Assembly (NCBI RefSeq): GCF_905220415.1
Contig: NC_059555.1
Location: 3,720,001 to 3,784,000, forward strand
DNA: 64,000 nucleotides
Origin: Colias croceus
Taxonomy: Eukaryota; Arthropoda; Insecta; Lepidoptera; Pieridae
Direction: 5' to 3'
Made by a program: the position numbers and the translations under genes. Within the stretch, counting starts at the first letter, position 1. Each line of letters opens with the position of its first letter. Below, piece by piece: positions 1 to 12,601 of the stretch. The notes below the pieces were generated by a model that did no database searches, was not told the origin of the DNA, and saw only the letters and a program-made list of their open reading frames with translations.

Positions 1-201
1 CGTTCCAGCGCCGACTATAATGAAATCGTACTCTGAAAGAAGATTGACTTGATCAGGCGGCTCGGTGTCGAGTTGATGTGAGCCTTCTTGGAGGAAGTTC
101 ATGAAAGATGAAACTGGATTCATATTTTGTGTTCTCGTTGGGTGTAATATTGTTAGCAGTATCCATAGCGCAGATAGCAGCGCTGGTTGCTGTTGCACCA
201 T
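1..201 (-). CDS. GMC oxidoreductase gene A, first coding exon (partial)
   Basis: This is the N-terminal 67 codons of an FAD-dependent GMC oxidoreductase; the rest lies beyond the left window edge. The ATG (201-199) follows directly after a splice acceptor (ttatacag, 209-202), so transcription starts further upstream. Residues 1-25 are hydrophobic, resembling a signal peptide, which suggests secretion. A linker ending EPPDQ leads into EYDFIIVGAGT, the start of the Rossmann FAD-binding motif GxGxxG, with its first Gly at residue 64. Gene C has the same Gly at residue 64 and a very similar linker (MNPxxSF, EPPDQxN), so A and C are near paralogues. The substrate cannot be told from this part. Confidence 0.9.
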   Translation of the reverse strand, partial: MVQQQPALLSALWILLTILHPTRTQNMNPVSSFMNFLQEGSHQLDTEPPDQVNLLSEYDFIIVGAGT

Positions 202-325
202 CTGTATAAAAAATAATCCTTTAATACAATGTCTTATTTAAATTATTTTGTATTCTTACCAAGTTATTTTTCTACACTTTAAATTTAAATACATTAAAAT
301 TATTGCTCTACGATTAATGGCTGAT

Positions 326-390
326 AAAACACAAACTGAATAAGAGTATTAAGGTATTAAACCTTAATACTCTTATTCAGTTTGTGTTTT
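326..390. repeat. Perfect 30-bp hairpin, 5-nt loop
   Basis: Bases 326-355 and 361-390 are exact reverse complements around the loop attaa. The hairpin lies about 125 bp upstream of the coding exon of gene A, inside its presumed first intron. It may be the remains of a tiny palindromic element or a structured intron RNA. Confidence 0.9.
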
Positions 391-401
391 AATTGAATTA
401 T

Positions 402-1269
402 CACTGTGTCAAATGGTCCGTCTAAAGTGCAATGTGTAGTTTTTTTTGATTCTTGCAATAAACTTTTATATGATTACATAATGAGCTAATCTTACATTGA
501 AATAATGATGATAGATTAACAAGATAACTAGAATACGGAAGCGACTTGTTGTGTTTAAAGAAGTAGATTGTTTCATCGCAATAGTTAGATATAAGTAATT
601 GGAATGCATGGGACATTATTTTCCTCAACAGTGGTTTGCGATATCGTAATATTAGCATTAAATAAATACGGCTTTAATAAAGTAATTTTCTTTATAATGC
701 TCGTCTATAGTCGGTTATGCAATGTCAAGTTCATCAACAAAATTGATCTATAATTAATCAATAGATTGGGAATAAAGAAAAGAGGTGGTTTGTGCAAGTA
801 AAAAGTTAATTTGTTTAACGACTGATGTCTGATATCCTTGTTTATACTATCGAAAACATTATAAATTAAGCGGTAATAATGAATGCTTATGAATTTAGCA
901 TTAGATGGATAGTACTATTTTCTAGTGTTGGATAGTAGTAGTATAAGTTCTGGTGTCTTTGTAATTTCTCAATGGCTTTATAAGAAAATGTTACTCGTTG
1001 AATCGTATGGGATTTTACAAGTTAATTGTAGTTTATTTGCGAATACCGGATGTGCGTCTTTGTGCATTTAGTACTTGCCTCATCTAATAATACCTTGATT
1101 TAATTTTGGGTTTCCTTACTAGGTAGCAATTGTCAGATAATATTATCACGCGATGTGATCGTTTAGGTGACTATTTATGTTCATTCGTCATTTATGTGGG
1201 CATTGTATACTTTATAGTATTTAGGTGCAAATACATAATGTTATGCATTTATATACATAACTTTTATCT
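402..1269. other. AT-rich intronic stretch, no gene seen
   Basis: I find no supported gene or recognisable repeat here. Short open frames on the minus strand (422-658) have low-complexity composition and no homology I recognise. Confidence 0.6.
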
Positions 1270-1385
1270 GAAAATGGGCTATCTAATACAGAAATAATTT
1301 TTCAAATCGGACCAGTAGTTCTTGAGATTAGCGCGTTCAAACAAACAAACAAATTCTTCAGCTTTATAATATTATAGTATAGATG
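1270..1385 (+). repeat. Lepidopteran interspersed repeat, 3' part (subfamily X)
   Basis: It contains gggctatctaa, aatcggaccagtagtt and cgcgttcaaacaaacaaac, then ends in ttataatattatagtatag. The same order occurs at 19440, 29201 and 53636, where the GC-rich head is also present. Here the head is missing. These repeats resemble the Lep1 (Helitron-like) type described in Lepidoptera; that family name is an inference. Confidence 0.75.
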
Positions 1386-1675
1386 AAAGGTCAATTAGTT
1401 ATTAGGTATTGTAACATAAGGGAAGACAATTGAAATTGAGATCCGTGGGAAAATTAATTGAATGAATATTCCTCAATAAGAGAATTGATGAATAATTCAC
1501 ATTAGAGGTATTATATTTATACGCCCATATTTGTCACAATAAAAAGTTTAAGCCATAACCCACCGCTGGCATAGTGCCAGTTGTATATTATATGTATATT
1601 ACATTATATCCTTAACGTAATATTTTGCACAAATGCTGATGCTTATAGCCGTAAATATAGCCTATATGTTTATCA

Positions 1676-1780
1676 GGGATAATGTAGGATCCTAATGATA
1701 AAAATATTTTTTTAAATGAGTCCAGTAGTTACGGAGCCTACAAATCAAACAATCAAATCTTTCCTCTTCATAATATTAGA
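1676..1780 (+). repeat. Degenerate subfamily X repeat fragment
   Basis: It keeps gtccagtagtt, a caaacaatcaaa stretch and the terminal taatattag in the same order as better copies, but with many substitutions and no head. Confidence 0.55.
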
Positions 1781-2774
1781 TTTCTGGTGGCTCGATCTTA
1801 TTATAGAACTTATTCTCCTAGGAGGTTTTATAAGGGGTAATGTACGAAGCAATAGCAGAATGAAATGTTGGGTTGTGGAATAAAACGCCTTCGTCACAAT
1901 TGATATTTTATTCCTTGTTACATTCGCTATTCACTATAATATTCACAATCTTAAATAATAGATTTAAATAGTTTGGAAAATCCAAAAGTGCACGCCTCAT
2001 AATCTCATCCTTTACAATAAAATTGATTATTTATAAAGAGTACGTGACTATAAATATAAAAATGAAATAAAATAAAACATTTGGAAAAGTAAAGAAAGCG
2101 GTACCGTAATAATTGAGCTATTTTTCTTGTGGCCCCACCTAGATGTGAAACTGCGCAAGTTTAAGGGACTGACTACCAACTTATTTTTTTAAACCTTGGC
2201 TTATAGTATAAAGAATCGAGTTTATAATGGTGAATTTTGAGTACACTATATAAAAAAAAAAAAAGTCGATATTTTTTTTGTTTATTTAATAACAATTAAA
2301 CCACATCGAATCAGACCCTGAAAAATGAAAGGGTTCTATTCCTGAGCATACTCAAGCGTAAGAGAAAAAAAAAAGACTCGATTAGTAAAGTATTTCGGTC
2401 GCTATCGTGTTAACAAGAAAAAGGATCCGCACATACAGACACACGGACGCCAAGACAGAACTTTTTTAAACTGTTTTTTAACTAGTTTAAATAACAAAAA
2501 TGACATCAAAAATATCATGAACGTTAAAAATAGTGTTTTTTCTTAATATGTGTGTGTATGTATTATCTTACAAGTGCAATGTATGATACATAAAGACATT
2601 TTAAGTTTGAAAAATCAGATGTTTTGCGCGAAGTGACAGTAGTACCCACCTCAACGCTTCGCTTATGAGGCGTGCAATAACCTTGAAGCAAGAGCAACGA
2701 GGCACGGCTAAGGCACTTGTTGACCGCACTGGTCGGCTGTTCAAGATCAAGTGCTAGCTGATCGTCTCTTCAAA
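1781..2774. other. Intronic stretch without a gene
   Basis: Mostly AT-rich. The part from 2640 to 2774 is richer in GC and looks like an unclassified repeat that was interrupted by the element starting at 2775. No coding sequence is supported. Confidence 0.5.
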
Positions 2775-3354
2775 AAAAACCGGCCAAGTGCGAGTCGGGC
2801 TCGCGCACAAAGGGTTCCGTAGCAGCAAATATAATAAATTACAGTTAAATCAACCTATCTCAAAAACTATAAGAGATACTTTGATCAAACCAAAAATCGT
2901 TGAAAGAGTTAATTAGCATGCATCACCTCTATTTTTTTTAGAATTTTATACCCCGTAGTTATAAAAATAGAGGGGGGGGACATACTTTTTACGACTTTGA
3001 GAGCTGATATCTCAAAAACCGTTCACTTTAAGAAAAATGTTTTTTAGAAAACTTTATATCATTTTAAAAGACCTTTCCATTGATACCCCACACGGGTATG
3101 TACATCGAAAAAAAAAATTTCATCCCTCAGTTACATGTATGGGGGGCCCCACCCCCAATTCTTTTTTTTACTATTTAGTGTCATATTTTTGTAGCGGTTC
3201 ATACAACACATATTCCCATCAAATTTCATCACTGTAGTACTTATAGTTTCCGAGTAAATCGGCTGTGACAGACGGACAGACGGACAGACGGACAGACGGA
3301 CATGACGAAACTATAAGGGTTCCGTTTTTGCCATTTTGGCTACGGAACCCTAAA
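2775..3354 (-). repeat. Interspersed repeat 'ggccggtt', near full length copy
   Basis: This is a 580-bp repeat whose ends read, on the minus strand, agggttccgtagcc at one side and gagcccgactcgcacttgg then ccggtttt at the other. It holds a gacggaca tandem run (3266-3302). A copy in the opposite orientation lies at 46309-46855 and a shortened one at 29570-29836. The family is common in moths; I do not assign it to a named class. Confidence 0.85.
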
Positions 3355-4897
3355 AATGTGAGCGGTCAACTGACAACTAACCGACTGGAGGGGAGGTTAA
3401 GTTGTCAGGCGGTAGATTATAAATAACGGAAAACCTTGTCTATGGAAATGTACTATGTATGATTTTAAAATTTGTAACAGAAAATACTTTAAAGACGGAG
3501 AGTAATAACTAATAAAGTCTGGGATTAACCGCAAAGTTTTTAACATAGAGCCAAACAAGTTATTGGAATAATGAGGCCAAAATGAGGAAATAATTACTGA
3601 TAAAGACGAGTAATACGAGACTGGTGTCGTTTCTAAAACGTCATCAATGTTGCACTATTTATTATAACATTGTAACGTTAAGCGTGGAATCTATTGCTTT
3701 TTTGACGAAATAATGTGATAAATAATACATTTTTCTTGGGAAAATGTAAATAATTACAATTATTGAATTAGTATAGAGTTTCTTAGGCACACTATAATGA
3801 CGACGTTAAATTTAAATATTTAATCAAAGGATTTTCGAAATTAATGTATGTAATCTATTTAACTGTTAGGAATTTAAATCCATATCATATATTAACTATT
3901 AAGCCTGCTTTGCTCTGTGTTAAAACCTGTGTCATAAATTAGCAAGTTAAATATAGTTTTTAACCCAGATCAATAATACTGACGATTTATTTAAATAAAT
4001 CGAATATAAAAAATATCTACAACCTTAATATGTATATACTGCTAAATATATCTATTATCTCGTATAATGAATTTAAATTATAAGATTTTCATAAAAATAT
4101 GTTGTTTTTCTCACGTTAAAATAATACGTCATATCTTAATAAACTTAATTTTAATCCTCTAATGAGGACAATAAGAAACACTCATGAAATTTTTGGATTG
4201 TCAACGATTCTTGATATCATGATATGTGTAGGAAGCTAGAATTAAATCTGTCCGTTTAAAGACCGTCAAAATCGACTCTAAAAGAGTACAAAACAGTGAA
4301 GCCAAAACATATTATAATGTTGTTTAATACATGGACATACACAACTAACCATTTGTGAAACAAAATGAAAGGTTCCTTACAAAGTGGAATTTTCTAGACT
4401 AGGATCAATTTGTATTGTTATGTTTTATTTAGAATACAATGAGGTCTTTCGTATCATACGGTATCAGGTCAGATTAATAGGCACCAGTTACATACAATAT
4501 TTAATTCAATAGTAGACGTAGTTTTCGTCATTTTACTTAAGAACAGTTTAATAATGACTTGACAGATGATTTAGTACTTTTTCATCATTCACTATCGAAA
4601 ACTTTAAATAATCGACACTTTTTAAATGATCATTTAGTAGATGTAGATAGTTGCATTTCTTATCAGTCCCATAAGAAAAGTCCGCATGTTTCCTAATGAT
4701 TTTAATTGTTTTTTTTATTTATAGACTTTGTTTATTATGTTCTTCATTGCAATCTGTTATTTTTCTATATATTTGATATCTAAAATAAACATTCTGACTC
4801 GAAAGTCGTGACACCACACGCTTATAAGATAAAACTTATATGTCAAAAGAAATTATTGTATTGACGTCATGGTTTTTTGATGCCATCCCTTTTAACT
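3355..4897. other. AT-rich stretch, no gene or clear repeat
   Basis: Nothing beyond AT-rich sequence with scattered stops in all frames was seen. Confidence 0.6.
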
Positions 4898-5118
4898 GAC
4901 TTCATAAAAAAAGGAGGAGGTTATTAATTCAGCCGGTATATTTTTTATATAATATAATTCGGCCGTAATATTTTTTTATATTTTGTAAAATAGGTTTGAA
5001 GTCGGTGCCAAGCACTAAAAAGTTTTTAGTAAATAGCACATCTAAATAATATGTAGTAATTAATAATATCAAATCTTTTTTATTTTTTACTTTTCCGTTT
5101 TTGAAGTCGGTTGTTTTT
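4898..5118 (+). repeat. 'aaggaggagg ... gaagtcggtt' repeat, short copy
   Basis: It begins with aaaaaaaggaggaggttat, contains attcagccggtatat and ttgaagtcggtgccaagc, and ends with ttccgtttttgaagtcggtt. A longer copy is at 15479-16218 and a rearranged one at 41381-41570. It has no coding capacity. Confidence 0.8.
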
Positions 5119-6698
5119 AACGTAGTTATTTTTATAAATATTAATGAATAGCACGCAGACTCTGGCTCTGTGCTGAATAAAAAATTCTAGTGTTTTTCTT
5201 ATTTTAATTTATGTATTTAAGATTTAAAATTATTAATAAATAAATATAGGTCACCTGTGTAAGTACTTGGCAAGAATTTAAATATCCAGTTATAAATAGT
5301 TGTATAAAAGAATATAATTTATATTACTATTAAATATAATTTGAGTATATACACGTGGAACGAATCCTTCAAAGACCGTGACAGAGCCATTGTAGGTCAA
5401 CAAACGTTAAATAAAAAAATAATTCATAATAAAAAATTCATTAAATATTTTTTCTTTTTGAATAATAAACCTTCTACATATTAATATGTACAATGTCATT
5501 AAGTGCGCGTGCCGTTTAAAGATGTATAAAAACAAATTGTTTTATTTAACGTTTCGTTAATTTATTTATTCAATTAATTCCTTTTGGTTGTGAATGGTTT
5601 GTGAAATGGTAAATATTCGATATATTACGTGCATCTTTAAATGTATTTATAATTGAAATTATAATTTTAATTACATAATTTTTAATTTCATTAATTTTGT
5701 TTGGAAGATTTTTTGTTGTGATAACTAATGTTTTGATGTTAATTGTAATTTAATTTTTCATGAGTTTTTAACTTTTGTGAGCGCATTTATAATTGGTTAT
5801 CCATTCCTACATCTTTGATCTTATCTAGTGTTTTATTGTATGTTCAATTTCACGGAAAACCCATATAAAAGGTTTAATTTGGTATTATTTGATGAGTAAA
5901 TCTGCATTACTACATTATTTGAAGGATATGTATGCGGAAACGAGGTCATATTTTTGTGTTATTTCCGTAGTGTTTTACATTGAAATTGTTGTAATGTAAT
6001 TGTAATGTAATGTAATGTAATAATGTAATTCTCAGTAGGTAGCTTTAGTTTCATTTCAAATTGATTTATTATCTTTTTAAATCTTTCAAAAAAAAAAAAA
6101 CACTTCAATTATTTGTACATTTCACTTTTTTATATAATTGAATAATTACCAAACAAAGAACATTAGTAAAGTAGCAGACTATAAATTATTATTAGTAAAA
6201 AATACTAATTTACGCAACTATTAGAAAATATTGAGCAATTTCATTAATGAACGATATAATTAAAAAAGTATTTGGTATACGTCAACATCTTTATATTGTA
6301 GTTACTCTAGTTTTAAGTTGCACAATTTATTTAAATATCTGGATATTATATCTGTGCCTTATTGTGTGTTCTATATTTTCAGTATAAAGATGCACTAGCC
6401 TATATTACTTTATCTTTATGTTATTATCAGCGAAAATTTAGTAAACAATTAGAGAATAATTAATAAAACGAACTTACGTGTTTCGATGTATACTGGCATG
6501 TCTGACTAATGATTGCAAGGTCGCGATTTATATCTCGATATATTGCATTAGACGTCTCTGTATGTTTGTATGATATCGCGTGTGCGTTTTATCTACTCTA
6601 TAGATGTTATGTAAATGTAATCACTTGCGTAATATGTGACACTATGCAATATATGTTGACAATGTGTGTGTTTAATGTTAATGGTGGTTATTTTAGAA
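5119..6698. other. AT-rich stretch with a small tgtaa-type tandem run
   Basis: No gene is supported. Bases 5990-6030 are a short run of taatg/tgtaa units. The open frame from 6509 runs into the MITE at 6702 and is not a gene. Confidence 0.6.
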
Positions 6699-6701
6699 TT
6701 A

Positions 6702-6862
6702 GGGTGCTTTTCCACCAGAGATGTACGAGGATGTGTAGCGAGATTAAAGCAGAGTGTAAAGAACTAGTATCGCTTCAAACGCTAAATGAAGCGATATGAT
6801 TGATTTTTTACAAACACGTCCCTCGTTACGAATCCTCGCACATCTCTGGTGGAAAAGCACCC
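6702..6862. mobile_element. 161-bp PIF/Harbinger-like MITE
   Basis: The ends are inverted repeats: gggtgcttttccaccagaga at the left and its complement, tctctggtggaaaagcaccc, at the right, extending inward to about 32 bp with one mismatch. Both sides are flanked by TTA (6699-6701 and 6863-6865), the 3-bp target duplication expected of PIF/Harbinger transposases. There is no coding sequence. A shorter, diverged relative lies at 41886-41945. Confidence 0.85.
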
Positions 6863-7283
6863 TTAGGTTGTAGGACGTAGCTGTAGGTATAATGAAATTA
6901 TGATATTTTAGAAATTGGAAAATCCGTACATCGGGCGCTCCCTGCACGTAGCGCGTCTGTAAATTTTTAAATTATCGAACGTTTTAAAAAAAATTCTTGG
7001 TATCGTATCTGATCATTTAATACTGTTAAAACTGTTAAAGAAAGTTAATTGATTTTGAAAGAACATTTTATAAATATTCGCTGTTTGATGCAGGCATTGA
7101 TTTATTAACATATTACTATCTAAACACATTACCGTTGTGGATCGTTAAACACACTGATAGATTGAATGTTGATAGATTTAGTATTACATGGCAACATCTT
7201 TCACTAATGAGTCACGTTCACATTTTTTTTGCTGTTAATGTTTTTTTCGCATTTTTCGTCAATATAATAATTAGTATTATATA

Positions 7284-7504
7284 AAACTAGGTTTCCGCCC
7301 GCGGCTTCGCCCGCGCAGTCAACGAAAAACCCGCATAGTTCCCGTTCCCGTGGGATTTCTGGGATTGCGTAATTTTCCGGGGATAAAAAGTAGCCTATGT
7401 CCTTTCTCGGGTATCAAAATATCTCCATACCAAATTTGAAATACAAAATTGAGTAACAGACAGACAGACAGAGTTACTTTCGCTTTTATAATATTAGTAT
7501 GGAT
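7284..7504 (+). repeat. Lepidopteran interspersed repeat (subfamily Y)
   Basis: The head cgcccgcggcttcgcccgcg follows actag; the body has gttcccgttcccgtgggatt and gtcctttctcgggtatcaaa; the tail has (gaca)n, gttactttcgc and ttataatattagtatggat. The same layout is at 22569, 40830 and 51740. Resemblance to Lep1/Helitron-like elements is an inference from the microsatellite and end structure. Confidence 0.85.
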
Positions 7505-7537
7505 AGCAGATATTACAATTAACGATTAATTACGTAT

Positions 7538-7715
7538 CTGCCCCCCTAGCCAAGTGGCTTTCGTTTAGCGTAACGTTTGATAGAATAGATTATGAATGTA
7601 TGAGATTGACATAAGCTGTAGATAAATGTATCGACAGCTTACGTCAATCTCATACATTCATAATCTATTCTATCAAAAGTTACGCTAATAGAAAGCCACT
7701 TGTCTAGGGGGGCAG
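7538..7715. mobile_element. Fully palindromic MITE, copy 1
   Basis: The 178 bp form one long inverted repeat from ctgcccccctag to ctaggggggcag, with a short centre near 7627. The arms contain gaatgtatgagattgac and its complement. A second copy is at 37263-37443. There is no open frame, so this is a non-autonomous foldback or MITE. Confidence 0.95.
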
Positions 7716-9798
7716 TTATTCCCTTTTTTCACGTCACGCGTGACTTCAAAATTTTGCACAAAAAAAAATGGAAAAAAAATTATGGCTACCTGAACTTCAA
7801 CCGTACAGTTCGCCAGAAGATAGAAAACGTCTGTCGCTCAGCGAGTCATATTTTATAACAATTATTTCTTTCATTTAAATATTATGTAACTTATTTATCT
7901 CCTACATTCAAGGTCTAGGTTTCAATATAAAGTTTGTTGACTTCGGATCTTCTAGACTAAGTTTGTCGTTGAAAATGAATTCATAAATAAATGAATAAAT
8001 TAATTATCATGCCCGATTAGGACGAAACTAATGTTTTATGTAATGTGTGATGTTATATAAGACCAGATAATAAAATAACAAGGCTTTTTAGTTCCGTTTT
8101 GGATATAAATAGTTAACATGTGAATTATTTAATCGATTTTACTTGACCTTTTTCTAATGAATCTTTGTGCTTTTGGCCACAATATAAAGAGAAAATAACG
8201 GTATTTTTAATAGGGATTATGTGGTAAAGACATATCATCATCATAGTTCTCACATAGGAATTCAAGCAAACTGCGACTTATGAACTATAACTTGCGAATT
8301 ATGTTTTTGCCTTTCTACAACTACTGATATAAATTGCATGTGTTGGAATCTAAAGGGTCTGCAAGTAGGTCTATTATCCTTACAACCTTTGTCGTACATC
8401 CTATTTGCGGCTGCTCATGGAACAAGGAAAAGTTACTTTACATGTTCTTATTTGTTCGTTCGCTACACAATAAATGTCTTCGATAATTGAACACGGACGC
8501 GTTTCTTACGAAGGCCGGCTTCTAGGACTGCTCCAAGGAACAAGTCGAACGGTCAAGGCTGTTCACCAGAAATGTGTAAATGCTTATTGAGTTATCACTT
8601 TGTCTGTTATAATTTGGGAATTATTTGCTCGTTCTATTGTTGTGTCTGGTAACTAGTGTGCAATGACCTTTTTTGACGACTCACCGTCTTATTAAGACAC
8701 GGACTAACTTAAAACCGGGTAAAAGGTATTAAAAAAATTCTACTACCTTGTAAAAGTCTAATTACAAACCACGTTTAGCTTTAAAAAATAGACAATGACA
8801 ATATACATATAAGGAGAAATTTAAACCTCTGTCCTAAAGTTAATCCATGACTATTGTCAGGGTTTAAACTAGGTTTATCTAAGGTTTTGTAATCAGACGG
8901 TCAGAGTTAAAAGTTACAACTCTATATCTGGTTCTGAAAGTATTATAGTTAAGCTTTTCATGAAAATAATGAAATAGATTGCTTAGAATATTATTGTTAG
9001 CTCAGTTTTAAAATGGAACATTTATTTGTTTCTTTTATAAATGTGTGGTGGTCAGATTAATTCTACATATTGATCTAATGTGAAATTAATTAGTTATCAT
9101 AGATACATTTCACATTCCTGCTGAACTGGATCGTCCACTAATCTTGTTTAAATAACACCACTGTTTTCAATGTCGCGGTCGTAATGAATGACATAATATT
9201 ATATAATTTATTTAAAAGTATATAAGTTTTATATTGTTTAAAGATAATATTAACAGTCTGCTATGTCTGACTGACGATGATGATTCATAAAAATGTGACT
9301 TGAATAAAGTCTTGTCGATTTACGGACTATTTTAATGATATTTGTATCTTTAGAAAAATACATGATGTTATAATATGTAATGTAAATTTATTATGCTCGA
9401 CTTTTGGCTTTTGCACTTTTGCAATTGAAAAATTGTCGCAAGTGTAGTGATTGATCGATTGAAGTATTTTACTGTTATGTAAAACTTGAAAAGAAAAAAA
9501 CAGGAGAGTAAACAAGCAAAAACTATAATGCAGTATGCATTATTCGGAAGAAATTTATAAATATAATAATCCATTGGTATTTTTAATATTTTTTTTTTTG
9601 GCGCGATTTTTAATTTTGACGAGAAGTTATAGGTCTCAAAAAAATTGGTTATAGATAATTGATAATGTTGATAATTGATGCAAAAAATTAATCCGTATGT
9701 ATTATATTCGTTAACTCATTTATATTTTCCAACTTCAATTGCGACATGACATTTAAATAGATTTTATGATTGAAGACGATTTTACGATACTGACATAT
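7716..9798. other. AT-rich stretch without gene
   Basis: No repeat or coding sequence was recognised. A slightly GC-richer patch (8490-8570) has no recognisable coding content. Confidence 0.55.
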
Positions 9799-10367
9799 TA
9801 GTTCAGGATACATCGCCCATTTTTGCAAGTGACTACTATCAAGCTAATTTTCCGTTTGTAGCTTTATTTTGATGAGACGCCCAATAATTTCGTGTACGAA
9901 AGTCTCGATTGTGGTAGCTAACAGAGATAACAAGGATAAAAAATTTTGATTTGATGGTTCTCAAATATTTATTACTAACTGAACTTTTTTTTTGTTCAAA
10001 TTCAAGATAATTACCTAAATTATTCGAAAAAATATTTGCCCTACAAAATCTATGGTTGGTTCAGAGAGTCCCCCTTTCCAAAGTGTATCGATAACGAGGT
10101 CATCATAAATGATTACTAACAAGCTGATTTTTTTGTTTTCACTTAGTTAATGTTTATATAATTCAACAGACATATTGTCCTACAAATTACGTAATAAATA
10201 TTTGAGAACTATCAAATCAAAAAATTTTATCCTTGTTATCTCTGTTAGCTACCACAATCGAGAGTTTCGTACACGAAATTATTCGGTGTCTCATCAAAAT
10301 AAAGCTACAAACGGAAAATCAGCTTGATAGTAGTCACTTGCAAAAATGGGCGATGTATCCTGAACTA
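9799..10367. mobile_element. Foldback element with about 177-bp inverted arms
   Basis: Left arm 9799-9975 and right arm 10191-10367 are near-perfect reverse complements; for example, ttcaggatacatcgcccat at the left matches atgggcgatgtatcctgaa at the right. About 215 bp of unrelated AT-rich DNA lies between them. No transposase is present. The arms differ by only a few bases, so the insertion is fairly recent. Confidence 0.92.
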
Positions 10368-10649
10368 TATCGTTTTGTGTTTAAAAATTTAATCTACTCT
10401 TTATAGGTGAAATAAGGAAATAATCGAAGGTGTATTAATATATATATCTATAAAATAACAAAGAAATTTCGGAATATAAAATTAGTTTTTTCTTTTTGTC
10501 AGAACTTCGAAATGTGGCTGATTTTTAAAGCGATCTTACTAGCATCGCCTGTATGTTTGTATGTAACCGACTCCTTTGGCCTCCATTTAGATTCACAACG
10601 GACATATTGAATTTAAACTTTGTACACTTAACGATGATCGGTGACAAGA

Positions 10650-10961
10650 CCAATGACCTATTATACTAGTAGACGCGGCATACGCCAACATCATTGCACT
10701 AAAAAACAGCGTAATTAATACATACCTACTTACTAACGCATTATCACCAATACAGTTGTTCTCTCTTTCACTCTCACGCACGAGACATAATACATGTCTC
10801 ACTCATGTACTTCGTAATAACAACTGCCGATTAAAATATAAAAAGAACGTCCAGCCACGACGCTGAATGGTGCGTGACTAAGTGAAACTCGGGCACTTAC
10901 CTGAGTTTTTTCTTGCCAAAATAGAGAGCGGGTAACGTATCTAGCTCTTTTATATATCATA
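10650..10961 (-). repeat. Repeat R, uninterrupted copy
   Basis: About 310 bp, also present in the opposite orientation at 46045-46910. Shared stretches include cgttacccgctctctatttt, gtttcacttagtcacgcacc and ccgcgtctactagtataata, read on the minus strand here. The other copy carries a 547-bp insertion, and this one preserves the empty site near 10695. There is no protein-coding capacity. Confidence 0.88.
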
Positions 10962-11187
10962 GGACAAGACAGTTATTTCAGTTTTTCTTTAATTATTACA
11001 TTTTATAAGTACTGGGTTTAATTTAAACATTTTGCGAAGGCTTCATTAGCGCCTTTAAATGATAATGTGTTCGCAAGATTTAGCATATTATACCTACTTT
11101 AATATATGTATATGCGAGACAATAGATAATACAATACATTGGCAAAAAAAAAACACCAATATGTGATATGCGTGGGCGATCAGGAAC

Positions 11188-11193
<6 letters not shown>

Positions 11194-11224
<31 letters not shown>
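11194..11224. repeat. (AT)n microsatellite
   Basis: An uninterrupted run of about 15 AT units. Confidence 0.95.
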
Positions 11225-11229
<5 letters not shown>

Positions 11230-11242
11230 GACTTTATATATT

Positions 11243-11434
11243 TACTAGACTTTTATATTTTCCCGCCCGCGGCTTCGCCCGCTTTGTCTAAGCCTAATAA
11301 ATTGTATACCTTCTTCTTGAATCACTCTATCTATTAAAAAAACCGCATAATAATCCGTTGCGTAGTTTTAAAGAATTAAGCATACATAAGAACATAGGGA
11401 TGGAGAAAGCGACTTTGTTTTATACTATGTAGTG
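11243..11434 (+). repeat. Lepidopteran interspersed repeat (subfamily W)
   Basis: The head cgcccgcggcttcgcccgc is followed by a body with ttcttgaatcactctatct and a tail gcgactttgttttatactat. A diverged copy with the same tail is at 25186. Confidence 0.75.
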
Positions 11435-12601
11435 TATACCATATAAGTAATCTACATAAAAAAAATGAATCGCCAAATTTGTTGCTTAGCGTAAAACTAG
11501 AAATCAGCTCGTGTATATTCGGCTTAAATTTTACGATTACGTTAAGACCAAAGGAAGATGTTCTTAGTGATAGAAAACACGGTAAAGAGGCAATAGGGCA
11601 GAACAGCATTTGCCGGGGCAATTAGTAAGCGTCAGGCAAGAGGGCAGTTTGTATAATCATATTTATTTGTGTTTGCGTATATTAAGTTCGATGTATTTTA
11701 AATATTAAAATGAACGATAAATTAATAAATAATAAGATACAGGAAATATTTGTATAGGTTTGGAATGCAATAGTTTATTGTTTGTGTATGGGACTAATGA
11801 AGTGATAGATTCTTTGTACATATTTTATTATTTATCATTATCGTTAATTCGATTAATATATTCTCAATAATATTTCATTGCTAGATATGATTAAGTTACG
11901 GTTGGCTTTTTATTAAAATTTATTTCAAAGTGTTAGAAGTTCGAGTACATGAAAAAATAAAATATAATACTTAATTCGAATTTTCATTTATGGCAATGTA
12001 TCCGTAATTAATTCCGACGTGCTTAGAAGTTTAAACACACAAAAACAGTTTATTACATTTTAATAAAAAACAGTGCATTGTTAATTTTAAAATAATTGTT
12101 AGACTCTTGCAAAAACATTGCATTAAATTGTTTTTTAAAAGCACAAGAAAACGACCTTGCAACTACATCACCATTATGCTATTTTTAGTTAGTTTAGTTA
12201 GTTGCCGGAATATATATTTTCGTTTTAACTCAAATCCATTTTAGCTAAAACTCAACTCGAGTCTCCTCCTTATAACTACAGAGAGGAACTACATTGACTA
12301 CAACCAATGATTTAAAAATAAACTACTCATAATTTTTTAATATACGTACACGATTAAAACAGGTTCTAATTAAAATAAATAGGTAATAGACATTAGACAT
12401 GTATGTGACAGAATTGGAATAAAAAAAAAGCTATCCTTGACCTCAACGCATTAGAACAATGGTTTTCTAATCGTCAGAATGTACGGAGCCCGTAAGCACG
12501 TAGACGAAGTTAGTCAAAGGAACGCAAATTGTATGGTTTTTCTTTCAAATACCTGCATGTGCAAACTGCAAAGAACAATGAATATTTTGAAGAGAAACTT
12601 C
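11435..12601. other. AT-rich stretch without gene
   Basis: No feature could be supported here. Confidence 0.55.
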
